Shown here: piece by piece, positions 1-7,705 of the stretch
Numbering within the stretch: the first letter of the stretch is position 1
How the letters are laid out: every line of letters starts with the position of its first letter
NCBI GenBank assembly: GCA_947452535.1
Contig: CANGCM010000002.1
Coordinates: 1 to 41,547, forward strand
Source: Burkholderiaceae bacterium
GTDB lineage: Bacteria > Pseudomonadota > Gammaproteobacteria > Burkholderiales > Burkholderiaceae
Length of the DNA stretch: 41,547 nucleotides
Reading direction: 5' to 3'
Made by a program: the position numbers and the translations under genes
Notes under the pieces: generated by a model
What the model was told of the DNA's origin: nothing
What the model saw: only the letters and a program-made list of their open reading frames with translations
The model's database searches: none

Positions 1-860
1 ACAAATAAATCAGCTTGAACTCGACGTGCTTTTTGAACTCTGGTGTGCAGGGGTACAAAGTAGTCGCCATCTCGTGTGAGGAAGGGGCGCATATAGGGAT
101 CATTCTCTATCTTGTCGCGTAAGCGCTTAGCAATAGAAAGAACCACATGCTTTTCTTTAGAGCCCATAGTGCCGATAGCGCCGGGATCTTCACCTCCATG
201 TCCTGCATCAATAGCAATGGTAATAAGGCGTTTGTATTTTGCTTGAGCAGGCAACTCTTTGGGCTCTGGAATTGCTTGAGCTACGGGAGGTTTAGGAGCC
301 TCCTTTTCTTTTTTGCTTGCGAACTGCGCAATTAGATCGATTTCTTCATTTGCTTTATCTAAGGCACTTTCCTTGCGGGCGCTACTCTTGACTAGTTCCA
401 TTAAGGGGTCTGGTGGCGTCGCGGGGTAGAGATCAAGCACCATCCGGTATTGGTATTCCGCAACAGGCTCAAGCGTGAAAAGCTGTGGCTTTACGGGCTC
501 CTTGAGGTCGAATACCAAGCGCACCATGCCAGGCTGAAATTGTCCTACCCGAATTTGTGACACATAAGGATCATTTGGTTTTACTTTAGCTACCAGATCT
601 TTGAGGGTGGAATTGAGTTCCATGCCTTGGACATCGACTACCAAGCGATCTGGGTTGCTGAGGAGTTGCTGTGTAATAGGGAGTGCTTTATCCGACTCGA
701 GCGTAATGCGGGTGTAATCTTCGGCTGGCCAAATACGAACACCTAAGATCTTGGCACCCCAGGCAATATCTATTTCACTAAAAAAGAGAATGAAGCCCAT
801 TAGCTTCGCCGAAGTTTTGAGATATTTTCTTTTGGAGGAATTAATAGGGGCCTTCATCAT
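1..860 (-). CDS. amiC: N-acetylmuramoyl-L-alanine amidase, AmiC-like (3' end cut by window)
   Basis: This periplasmic zinc amidase cleaves the bond between MurNAc and the peptide stem of peptidoglycan, mainly at the septum during daughter-cell separation. The first 286 residues are visible; the C-terminus lies beyond base 1. The N-terminus has a KRKYLK stretch followed by a hydrophobic segment (about residues 10-30). It resembles a degenerate twin-arginine signal, and E. coli AmiC is Tat-exported. An AMIN domain, the septal targeting module, follows at about residues 35-130, then a Lys/Pro/Ala-rich linker. The amidase_3 catalytic domain begins near residue 213 with DAGHGGEDPG (zinc His), and KEKHVV near residue 235 supplies the zinc Glu. 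Start ATG ATG at 860/857 lies 2 bases beyond the tsaE stop, so the two genes are probably co-transcribed; the tsaE-amiC order is common in proteobacteria. AmiC is preferred over AmiB because of the signal type; this is not certain. Confidence 0.9.
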   Translation of the reverse strand, partial: MMKAPINSSKRKYLKTSAKLMGFILFFSEIDIAWGAKILGVRIWPAEDYTRITLESDKALPITQQLLSNPDRLVVDVQGMELNSTLKDLVAKVKPNDPYVSQIRVGQFQPGMVRLVFDLKEPVKPQLFTLEPVAEYQYRMVLDLYPATPPDPLMELVKSSARKESALDKANEEIDLIAQFASKKEKEAPKPPVAQAIPEPKELPAQAKYKRLITIAIDAGHGGEDPGAIGTMGSKEKHVVLSIAKRLRDKIENDPYMRPFLTRDGDYFVPLHTRVQKARRVQADLF

Positions 861-862
861 CT

Positions 863-1393
863 CTATTGGGGCCGCAGACCCTCTAAGACGGCTACTCCAG
901 CATCAGAAATCGCTTTAAGTTCTATCTGTCTTTCGCATTCATCTACGCCGGCGATTAGGTGAATTTCAATATCAAACGCAGGAAGAGTGCCCTCCGCTTT
1001 TTCTGGCCACTCTACTAAGCAGAATCCAGGCACATCAAAGTGCTCTACAAATCCAGCTTCTTGCCATTCCAGCGGATCGCGCATCCGATAGAGGTCAAAG
1101 TGATGGGCTGTGATGGCGATACTCTCATCTGGGCGGCTAGTCCTGATTTTTATTGGATAGGGCTCACACAGGGTATAGGTTGGACTCTTGACCTTACCTT
1201 CGTACCCTAAGCCTTGAATCAGATGTCGAGCGAAGGTCGTTTTGCCTGCCCCAAGATCACCTATTAGGGAGATATTGAGGTGAGCGCCCGGATCTTTTTG
1301 AAAGAGAAGGCTCAGACTATGGGCAAGCTGCTGCGCCAAAGCAGTCGTCTCTGCTTCTTGCCTACAATGTTGAGTAAATGAATTCTGAGTCAT
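863..1393 (-). CDS. tsaE: tRNA threonylcarbamoyladenosine biosynthesis ATPase TsaE
   Basis: TsaE is the P-loop ATPase that works with TsaB and TsaD to put the threonylcarbamoyl group on A37 of tRNAs reading ANN codons. The protein is 176 residues, slightly longer than the usual 150-160. Walker A is GDLGAGKTT near residue 45. The family motif KSPTYTL, part of switch I, sits near residue 73, and the FDLYR and LVEWPEK motifs follow at about residues 103 and 130. The start is ATG at 1393. The gene is divergent from queG across a 43-base gap and runs directly into amiC. The insertion around ICKIRTSRPDES-like residues 83-93, between the SPTY and HHFDLYR motifs, explains the extra length. Confidence 0.95.
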   Translation of the reverse strand: MTQNSFTQHCRQEAETTALAQQLAHSLSLLFQKDPGAHLNISLIGDLGAGKTTFARHLIQGLGYEGKVKSPTYTLCEPYPIKIRTSRPDESIAITAHHFDLYRMRDPLEWQEAGFVEHFDVPGFCLVEWPEKAEGTLPAFDIEIHLIAGVDECERQIELKAISDAGVAVLEGLRPQ

Positions 1394-1436
1394 TTACCTA
1401 GTTTATTCAATTATTCAGCTACATTCGGTATTCCTA

Positions 1437-2549
1437 ATGACTTCTTCCAAAACGCCTCACTCTGTTGATCAGGTCTCCATTGACCAGGCTAATCTCCGTG
1501 AATGGCTGGGAGAGCAGTCTCGCAAATTGGGTTTTGATGACTTACGCATTACCGATACCCATCTTGGTATAGCAAGTGAGCGCCTAAATGAGTGGCTCGC
1601 AGAGGGGCGGCATGGTCAGATGGAGTACATGGCTAGGCACGCTCAATTACGTTCAGATCCTGCTCTGTTGGTACCAGGTACGGTCAGGGTGATTTGCGTC
1701 ACCATGAACTACTTACCCCCTGCTATTGATTTTGATGATGAGTGGGCGCGTTTAGCAAATCCCACTCAAGCAGTCGTATCGATGTATGCCCGTGGACGCG
1801 ACTATCACAAGGTGATGCGTAACCGTTTGCAAGAGTTTGCTCAGATGATTGAGCAGCAGATTGGATCATTTGGCTACCGCGTGTTTACGGACTCAGCGCC
1901 ATTGATGGAAGTAGAGTTGGCTCGTAAGGCGGGTTTAGGCTGGCGGGGTAAGCATACTTTGCTACTCAATCAACAGTCTGGCTCGACATTTTTTTTGGGC
2001 GAGATCTTGGTGGACGTTCCCTTGCCTATAGATCAGGAAGAGGAGTCGCATTGTGGGACTTGCCAAGCTTGTATCGAGGTTTGCCCCACTCAAGCGATTA
2101 CTGCGCCTTACCAGCTAGATGCACGTCGCTGCATCTCTTACTTAACGATCGAAAATCCAGATGCTATTCCGGTAGAGTTTCGCAGGGCGATGGGTAATCG
2201 CGTTTACGGGTGCGATGACTGTCAACTCATTTGCCCTTGGAATAAATTTGCGCAGCGTACAGCCTTGCCCGATTTTGCAGAGCGTCATGGTCTTGGGAGG
2301 GCGAGTCTCTTGCAACTCTGGTCTTGGACTGAGGATGAATTTAATCAGCGCCATGAGGGCAGTGCTATTCGTCGTATTGGCTACTCTCGATGGCGAAGAA
2401 ACTTAGCAGTAGCTATGGGGAATGCTTTAGCTGCTAGCGAGGCATCTGAGGGAGATAAAGACTTACTTCGCCAGGCTTTGCTTAGCGCCTTACCCTCGGC
2501 AGATGTCTTGGTAGCTGAGCATATCGAGTGGGCTCTGAGCACTGAATAG
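1437..2549 (+). CDS. queG: epoxyqueuosine reductase QueG
   Basis: QueG performs the last step of queuosine synthesis, the cobalamin-dependent reduction of epoxyqueuosine to queuosine in the wobble position of GUN tRNAs. The protein has 370 residues, the normal length. The N-terminal DUF1730/cobalamin-binding half contains the GWRGKHTLLL block (about residue 168). Two [4Fe-4S] clusters are encoded by the CGTCQACIEVCPTQAI motif near residue 206 and a second set including CDDCQLICPWNKF near residue 260. A C-terminal HEAT-like part contains IRRIGYSRWRRNLAVAMGN. ATG at 1437 is the first in-frame start. QueG needs B12, and a B12/siderophore-type ABC ATPase lies at the far end of the window, but nothing in the sequence ties the two together. 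Confidence 0.97.
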   Translation: MTSSKTPHSVDQVSIDQANLREWLGEQSRKLGFDDLRITDTHLGIASERLNEWLAEGRHGQMEYMARHAQLRSDPALLVPGTVRVICVTMNYLPPAIDFDDEWARLANPTQAVVSMYARGRDYHKVMRNRLQEFAQMIEQQIGSFGYRVFTDSAPLMEVELARKAGLGWRGKHTLLLNQQSGSTFFLGEILVDVPLPIDQEEESHCGTCQACIEVCPTQAITAPYQLDARRCISYLTIENPDAIPVEFRRAMGNRVYGCDDCQLICPWNKFAQRTALPDFAERHGLGRASLLQLWSWTEDEFNQRHEGSAIRRIGYSRWRRNLAVAMGNALAASEASEGDKDLLRQALLSALPSADVLVAEHIEWALSTE

Positions 2550-2586
2550 TTTTTAGCAAAGTTTATCGCTAGCTTACAATCAAAGC

Positions 2587-3372
2587 ATGTCATTAGCTGA
2601 TCAACCCTACATCGACCCGAGCGAAATTGCGCTAGAGGGTTCGGCAGCACAGCGCTTTAAAAATCGTAGTGAAGCTTTTTGGTCTGGTATTCGGGATGCG
2701 TCGGGTGCGCCTGCCATGGTGCTCTTTGCCGGTATGGTGGGTTTTGGTGCGATGGGTAAAACCAATGGCATAGATGCTTGGTTTACGACTGCTAGTAGCT
2801 TCTTGATGTTCGCATTGCCCGGACAAGTTGTTTTGCTAGAGATGGTAATCACGGGGTCTTCCGCTCTTGCTATCGCCCTTGCTGTGACTCTCACTTCCAC
2901 ACGCTTCATCACGATGACAGTAACGCTCTTTCCGCAGTTTCATCAAAAAGACCGTAACCATGGGCTCTACGCCTCTGTTCATCTTTTGGCAATGACTGCT
3001 TGGGCCATCTCCATGCGTGAGTTTCAGACTATGGAGGCGAAGCATCGCTCGAGTTATTTCATTGGGATTGGTTTGCTGTGCTGGTTTGTTTCTATTCCGG
3101 CCACAATGCTGGGATATCTATTGGCGGGTATAGTGCCGCCGTACATCACGCTTGGCCTAGTTTTCATCAACCCCTTATTCTTTTTGCTGACGTTTACCGA
3201 GGTAAGGCCCTGGATTAACCGGATAGCCATTGGCTTAGGCTTTGCACTTGGACCATTCTTCTTTATTGTGGATCGCGATACTAGTCTACTTACAACTGGC
3301 TTGGTGGCCGGCACCATCGCTTATTTAATTGATCGCAAAATTCTGCGTAAGAGAGCAGGGGTGATGAGTTAA
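2587..3372 (+). CDS. azlC: AzlC-family branched-chain amino acid exporter, large subunit
   Basis: AzlC/YgaZ is the large membrane subunit of a two-component inner-membrane exporter for branched-chain amino acids and sometimes methionine. The 261-residue protein has a hydrophilic start of about 35 residues and then hydrophobic segments typical of the family. The early block with GMVGFGAMGKTNG, the FALPGQVVLLE stretch and the TLTSTRFI segment match the family pattern of helix-loop repeats. The gene begins 37 bases after queG, with no hairpin between, so it may ride on the queG transcript. It ends in a TAATG overlap with azlD (stop at 3370-3372, next ATG at 3372), the usual sign of translational coupling between these two subunits. 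The transported amino acid cannot be told from sequence. Confidence 0.93.
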   Translation: MSLADQPYIDPSEIALEGSAAQRFKNRSEAFWSGIRDASGAPAMVLFAGMVGFGAMGKTNGIDAWFTTASSFLMFALPGQVVLLEMVITGSSALAIALAVTLTSTRFITMTVTLFPQFHQKDRNHGLYASVHLLAMTAWAISMREFQTMEAKHRSSYFIGIGLLCWFVSIPATMLGYLLAGIVPPYITLGLVFINPLFFLLTFTEVRPWINRIAIGLGFALGPFFFIVDRDTSLLTTGLVAGTIAYLIDRKILRKRAGVMS

Positions 3373-3713
3373 TGAATACCGCTATTCAAGGATGGGGTTT
3401 ATGGGCTGCCTTAGCAGGTGCGACTCTGGGTACTTATTTTTGTCGTGCTATTGGCGTTCTACTTGCCAAAAAAATTAATCAAGATAGCGAAATCTTTCGC
3501 TGGCTGGCTGCCGTAACGTATGCAATGGTTGCGGCACTAGTTGTCAGAATGATTTTGATGCCGATTGGTCTATTGGATACGGTACCCGTTTGGATTCGAA
3601 TCTTGATCTGTATCCTCAGTCTGGGCGTGATGGTATCCAAGCCAACCCGCCGTCTGGTTCCTGCCTTATTGACTGGAACCTTGCTGATAGTGGCATATGG
3701 CGTGATTCGTTAA
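3372..3713 (+). CDS. azlD: AzlD-family transporter small subunit
   Basis: AzlD/YgaH is the small partner of AzlC and is needed for export activity. The 113-residue protein has about four hydrophobic segments: LWAALAGATLGTYFCRAIGV near the start, then VTYAMVAALVVRMILMP, a short ILICILSLGVMV and a final LLTGTLLIVAYGVI. Length and pattern are normal. Its ATG overlaps the azlC stop by one base. It converges on the dehydrogenase gene at 3733, and its stop codon lies in the loop of a 9-bp perfect hairpin (3699-3727). Confidence 0.92.
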   Translation: MNTAIQGWGLWAALAGATLGTYFCRAIGVLLAKKINQDSEIFRWLAAVTYAMVAALVVRMILMPIGLLDTVPVWIRILICILSLGVMVSKPTRRLVPALLTGTLLIVAYGVIR

Positions 3714-3727
3714 TTCGTAATCACGCC
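3699..3727. terminator. 9-bp perfect hairpin at the azlD / dehydrogenase convergent junction
   Basis: Left arm GGCGTGATT (3699-3707) is perfectly complementary to right arm AATCACGCC (3719-3727) with an 11-base loop that contains the azlD stop codon. The hairpin lies 5 bases beyond the stop of the opposing minus-strand gene, so both transcripts would end with it. Neither strand has a U-run after the stem, so it is not a textbook intrinsic terminator. A role in 3'-end formation or protection for both genes is inferred. Confidence 0.5.
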
Positions 3728-3732
3728 CCGCA

Positions 3733-6700
3733 TTACAGGTGCGCCGCTAAGATTTTGGCAATATGTACCGCATCTCTTTGCGTTCCATCGGCGATCTGAT
3801 GTCGACAGCTAGTGCCGTCGGCAACCACCCAGCTATCTGGCGCTTTCCGAATCGCAGGCAAGAGACTTAACTCTGCCATTTGCTTGGATACCTCAATATG
3901 CTCAGCCTCATAACCAAAACTCCCTGCCATGCCACAGCAAGATGATTCAATTAACTTTGGATCTGCATTAGGAATCAGTTTTAAGAGCTCGAGTGCCGGC
4001 GTCACAGCAGCAAATGATTTTTGATGGCAGTGACCATGAAATAACACCGGGCGCGAGGCCGGTTTTAATGGAAGCGTGAGCTTGCCAGATGTCGCTTCCT
4101 TAGCTAAGAACTCTTCTAGTAGTTGCGCTTGCTTGCTAACCGTAATCGCGCGATCTCCAAAGCCCATCACTAATGCCTCATCTTTTAAGGTAAATAGACA
4201 TGAGGGCTCTAGACCAATAATCGGAATCTCTTTTTCTGCAAAAGGGGCCAGATGATTTACTAACTCATCTAAGCTGGCTTTGGCCTGATCCACCATGCCT
4301 GCTGCTAGATAGGTGCGACCACAACAGAACTCCTTAGAGCAGGTATTTGGTGATTGCGGCATTGAATTTGCTTTTGCAATCTTTTGATCTAGTCTCTTTT
4401 GGGGAATATGCACTCGATAGCCAGCCGCTTTCAAAACTTGAAGGGCTGCTTGCAGGTTCTCATCCTCGAAATACGCATTAAAGGTATCTGCTAGTAGCAC
4501 TGCACCCTTATTGCCATTCGCATCAGGAGTGCTCAGTTCTGCTGGCGTAAATTGATATGGTGTCAGCGCACGGGGATTACTCCAGAATGTCTTTGCTTTC
4601 CAGATTGGCAGACTTCTTTGTGTAGAAATGCCCATGAGCCACTCTTGTAGCTTGGCAATAGGCGCAATGTGATTACGCAGATTCAGTAATGTAGGCAGCC
4701 CTGGAATGCTACTAATGATGGGCGCGTACTTCGGTAAATAAGCTACTGCCAAGTCGCGCATAGTATGCCCAACCCGTTTTTTATAAGCCGACAAAAACTC
4801 AATCTTCATTTTGGCCATATCAACGCCAGTGGGGCATTCGCTGCGGCAAGCTTTACAACTGACGCAGAGTTCCATTACCTCTTTGATGGCATCACTTCCT
4901 AATGGTGAAGATGCAGATGCCCCATCATTCTGAAGATCTAGCTGATTAGAGAGTGCCAGTCGCAAGGTATTGGCTCGACCACGGGTAAGGTGCTTTTCAT
5001 CACGGGTCACGCGATAGCTGGGACACATCACTTCCGCATCAAACTTACGACAGTGACCATTGTTGTTACACATTTCCACTGCTTTAGCTAAACCCATTGC
5101 AGGATCTCCGCCAGTTCCGGGTGCGCTAATTTCTTCAGTGACGGGATTGTTTTGTACGTTCCAGGCTGACCAATCTAAAGCGGGTTGCAGTGGAATCACT
5201 TTATAACTTGGCGAAAATCGGAAGTTGCTCGCATCATCCATCTTGGGTGGATTGATGATCTTGCCAGGATTGAATAATCCCGTGGGATCAAAGACCTGTT
5301 TGATTTCTGTAAGGGCTTCGGTAATCTTAGGACCAAATTGCCAAGAGATCCACTCGCCTCGGCAGAGTCCATCGCCATGCTCGCCGCTATAAGCGCCTTT
5401 GTATTTGCGAACAAGCTCCGATGCTTCTTGGGCAACCGCACGCATCTTCTGTGCGCCATCACGACGCATGTCTAGGATAGGGCGCACATGCAGCGTACCA
5501 ACCGAAGCATGCGCATACCAAGTGCCGCGTGAGCCATATTTAGAAAATACATCCGTCAATGCCTGCGTGTATTCAGCAAGACTCTCTAATGGCACTGCAC
5601 AGTCTTCAATAAAACTGACTGGCTTACCATCGCCCTTGAGGCTCATCATGATATTTAGGCCAGCCTTACGCACTTCCCATAAATTCTTTTGCATACTCAC
5701 ATCAGGCATTGCAACGACAGAGCCTGGAAGGCCTAAGTCAGCCATCATGCTTTGCAAGGACTTTAATTTCTCGAGGAGGGGTGCATGTGATTCACCAGAA
5801 AACTCCACCAATAAAATCGCTTCAGGAGGTTGACCGTCTGAATCAATTAAGGCAGTCTCAATGGTTTTCTTAAAGCTAGGGTTATGGCGTGCTAAATCAA
5901 TCATGGTGCGATCGACTAATTCAACAGCAGTAGGCCCTAGCTTGACGATATGCTGCGCACTATCCATCGCCTTGAAGAAGCTGGCAAAGTTGACTACTCC
6001 AAGTACTTTATGTTGCGGCAGTGGGGATAGCTTGAGTTCTAGTGATTTGAAATACGCTAAGGTGCCTTCGCTACCTACTAAGAGATGCGCTAAATTGACG
6101 CTACCATCTTGGGTGTATGGAAGCTCACTTTGTGGATGAAATATGTCGAGGTTGTAACCGGCGACGCGGCGCAATACCTTAGGGAAATGCGCTTCGATTT
6201 CAGGTTGGAGTTTGTTTGCCAAGCCTTTCACAAAATCACCTAATTGTTTGGCAGTACCAGTGCTATCGGCGTAATTTCCAAAACTCGCTACCTGGCCATT
6301 TGCTAACCACGCATCAATTCCTAGAACGTTATGCACCATGTTTCCATAGGCAATGGAGCGACTGCCGCAGGAGTTATTGGCAGCCATTCCACCAATGGTT
6401 GCCTGCCCACTCGTTGAAACGTCTACCGGATACCAAAGACCATGCGGCTTTAGTGCGGCGTTGAGATGATCTAAAACCATGCCAGGCTCAACGACTGCTG
6501 TAGCCTTCTCTGGATCTGCCTGCAATAGCTTGCGGAAGTATTTAGAGTTGTCGATGACGAGTGCTGTACCAGTGGTCTGGCCGCACTGACTAGTACCTCC
6601 GCCACGAGGCAGTACTGGCACCTCAAGGTCTGCAGCAATCTGAATGGCTATTGCAATATCTTCAGCAGTTTTAGGTACAAAGACAGCAAGCGGCATAGCT

Positions 6701-6846
6701 TGATAAATAGAGGCATCCGTTGCATAACGTCCACGACTAGCGGCATCCGTCATGACTTCGCCAGAAGTTTCTTTTCTGAGGCGTTTGCCTAACTCTGCCT
6801 GATTAGCAATCAAATCTGGGAGCGGTAAATCCATTGGCTTGTTCAT
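3733..6846 (-). CDS. Fused FAD-linked oxidase / Fe-S (CCG-domain) dehydrogenase, YdiJ-like 2-hydroxyacid dehydrogenase
   Basis: This large cytoplasmic flavo-iron-sulfur enzyme of 1037 residues is a natural fusion of a GlcD/D-lactate dehydrogenase-type half with a GlcF-type half. Residues about 50-280 form a PCMH-type FAD domain (PRGGGTSQCGQTTG near 100, GMAANNSCGSRS near 153). Residues about 280-545 form the FAD-oxidase C-terminal domain, including SGEHGDGLCRGEW near 487. Cysteine clusters follow: CNNNGHC...MCPSYR near 590, CVSCKACRSECPTGVD near 660, then two CCG-type motifs (KEFCCGRTY near 825, SSCCGMAGSFGYE near 975). The layout matches E. coli YdiJ, which oxidises D-2-hydroxyglutarate; D-lactate or glycolate are alternatives. 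The next-door GntR regulator, aminotransferase and GlcG suggest a substrate feeding glyoxylate metabolism, which is inference. Its ATG overlaps the regulator's stop by four bases. Confidence 0.9.
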   Translation of the reverse strand: MNKPMDLPLPDLIANQAELGKRLRKETSGEVMTDAASRGRYATDASIYQAMPLAVFVPKTAEDIAIAIQIAADLEVPVLPRGGGTSQCGQTTGTALVIDNSKYFRKLLQADPEKATAVVEPGMVLDHLNAALKPHGLWYPVDVSTSGQATIGGMAANNSCGSRSIAYGNMVHNVLGIDAWLANGQVASFGNYADSTGTAKQLGDFVKGLANKLQPEIEAHFPKVLRRVAGYNLDIFHPQSELPYTQDGSVNLAHLLVGSEGTLAYFKSLELKLSPLPQHKVLGVVNFASFFKAMDSAQHIVKLGPTAVELVDRTMIDLARHNPSFKKTIETALIDSDGQPPEAILLVEFSGESHAPLLEKLKSLQSMMADLGLPGSVVAMPDVSMQKNLWEVRKAGLNIMMSLKGDGKPVSFIEDCAVPLESLAEYTQALTDVFSKYGSRGTWYAHASVGTLHVRPILDMRRDGAQKMRAVAQEASELVRKYKGAYSGEHGDGLCRGEWISWQFGPKITEALTEIKQVFDPTGLFNPGKIINPPKMDDASNFRFSPSYKVIPLQPALDWSAWNVQNNPVTEEISAPGTGGDPAMGLAKAVEMCNNNGHCRKFDAEVMCPSYRVTRDEKHLTRGRANTLRLALSNQLDLQNDGASASSPLGSDAIKEVMELCVSCKACRSECPTGVDMAKMKIEFLSAYKKRVGHTMRDLAVAYLPKYAPIISSIPGLPTLLNLRNHIAPIAKLQEWLMGISTQRSLPIWKAKTFWSNPRALTPYQFTPAELSTPDANGNKGAVLLADTFNAYFEDENLQAALQVLKAAGYRVHIPQKRLDQKIAKANSMPQSPNTCSKEFCCGRTYLAAGMVDQAKASLDELVNHLAPFAEKEIPIIGLEPSCLFTLKDEALVMGFGDRAITVSKQAQLLEEFLAKEATSGKLTLPLKPASRPVLFHGHCHQKSFAAVTPALELLKLIPNADPKLIESSCCGMAGSFGYEAEHIEVSKQMAELSLLPAIRKAPDSWVVADGTSCRHQIADGTQRDAVHIAKILAAHL

Positions 6847-7526
6847 GCCGCAGCTTTCTGTGTAGATTCTGAGTCAAGTAATTGAATGACGACATCGCGC
6901 TTATTCATCACATGCTGCATCATGACTTTGCGCATGCGCTCACTATCGCGGGCCTTTAATGCTTCCAGCATTTCTTGATGTTCACTTACTGCTTTTTCCC
7001 ATTTAACGCCATCTTGATTGGAGCGAAAGCGCAGTGCTTCAATGCGGGCATTGACTTGCGTAAATAGTTGGCTTAAGACGGGATTATTGGCAGCTTGATT
7101 AATAGCTTGATGAATATTGAGATTTAATCGGTAGTAGCTTGATAAATCTCTACGCGCATAGGCAGCCATCATTTCGTATTGAAGGGCTTCGAGTTCTGTG
7201 AGCGCTTGATCGCTAATATTTTTTGCTGCCAACTCGCCAGAGTAGCCCTCGAGATTGGCGATCACGTCAAAGGTATGAATAATGTCCTCGCGGTTTAACT
7301 GAACGGCGATTGCGCCTCGATTTGCAATGAGTTCTACCAAGCCATCGGCAGCCAAGCGGCGGATGGCCTCCCGAATCGGCGTACGAGATACATGGAGTTG
7401 TTCGGCTAGGGCGCGTTCATTGAGCTTGCAGCCTGGACTAATTGCACCTTCTACTAATAGTGCTTTCAGCTTTAGGAAGGTTGCTTCGTGTAAGTTTTGG
7501 GTGTTTGGGAGTGCTGTGAGCATCAT
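6843..7526 (-). CDS. GntR-family regulator, FCD (FadR) subfamily
   Basis: This is a DNA-binding regulator of 227 residues. An N-terminal winged helix-turn-helix occupies about residues 15-80, with the family signature LNERALAEQLHVSRTPIREAIRRLAADGLVE-like region spanning residues 37-68. An all-helical FCD ligand domain follows (about 88-215). Its metal/ligand residues include the Asp in FDVIANLEG and the His in LNLNIHQAI and SEHQEM. FCD regulators usually bind small carboxylic acids. The gene overlaps the dehydrogenase by an ATGA and so is probably its local regulator. The start is the ATG pair at 7526/7523. Two similar palindromes in the divergent region upstream (7541-7554 and 7623-7636) are its likely operators, suggesting autoregulation and control of the aminotransferase gene. 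Confidence 0.93.
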   Translation of the reverse strand: MMLTALPNTQNLHEATFLKLKALLVEGAISPGCKLNERALAEQLHVSRTPIREAIRRLAADGLVELIANRGAIAVQLNREDIIHTFDVIANLEGYSGELAAKNISDQALTELEALQYEMMAAYARRDLSSYYRLNLNIHQAINQAANNPVLSQLFTQVNARIEALRFRSNQDGVKWEKAVSEHQEMLEALKARDSERMRKVMMQHVMNKRDVVIQLLDSESTQKAAA

Positions 7527-7540
7527 TGGTGAAGCCTAAA

Positions 7541-7554
7541 TTTTGTATACATAA
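7541..7554. promoter_or_regulatory. Candidate GntR operator 1 (regulator-proximal)
   Basis: TTTTGTATACATAA contains the perfect 8-base palindrome TGTATACA (7544-7551). It lies 15 bases upstream of the regulator's start codon on the minus strand, within its untranslated leader or promoter. It shares TTTTG(C/T)ATACA with the second site. TGTATACA-like cores are a known operator type for FCD-class GntR proteins. Assignment to this regulator is by position only. Confidence 0.55.
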
Positions 7555-7622
7555 TTACTATAACCGATGAGTAAGCCAAAAAAACACCGTTAAACGCTTA
7601 TTTTTAGTTTTACAGAATAATA

Positions 7623-7636
7623 TTTTGCATACAAAA
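7623..7636. promoter_or_regulatory. Candidate GntR operator 2 (aminotransferase-proximal)
   Basis: TTTTGCATACAAAA is a palindrome with arms TTTTG and CAAAA and a single imperfect central pair. It matches site 1 at ten of the first eleven positions. It ends directly next to the putative -35 box at 7637 of the aminotransferase promoter. The two operator centres are about 82 bases apart, close to eight helical turns, which would suit a looped or cooperative complex. Confidence 0.55.
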
Positions 7637-7665
7637 TTGTAAATTGCGTCAAAGTACCTTACACT
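7637..7665 (+). promoter_or_regulatory. Putative sigma-70 promoter for the aminotransferase gene
   Basis: A -35-like TTGTAA (7637-7642) and a -10-like TACACT (7660-7665) are 17 bases apart, each matching consensus at four of six positions. Transcription would start near 7672, giving a leader of about 34 bases before the ATG at 7706. The adjoining operator would let the GntR protein affect polymerase binding. Confidence 0.4.
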
Positions 7666-7705
7666 AAACCGCAAGATTAATTACAAAAACCAAGCGAGAC
7701 TAAGC

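Noticed and set aside
5399..5833. 144-codon open frame on the plus strand inside the YdiJ-like gene
   Set aside because: It is a shadow of a strongly conserved gene, its Ser/Cys/Arg-rich composition is typical of antisense frames, and there is no ribosome binding site.
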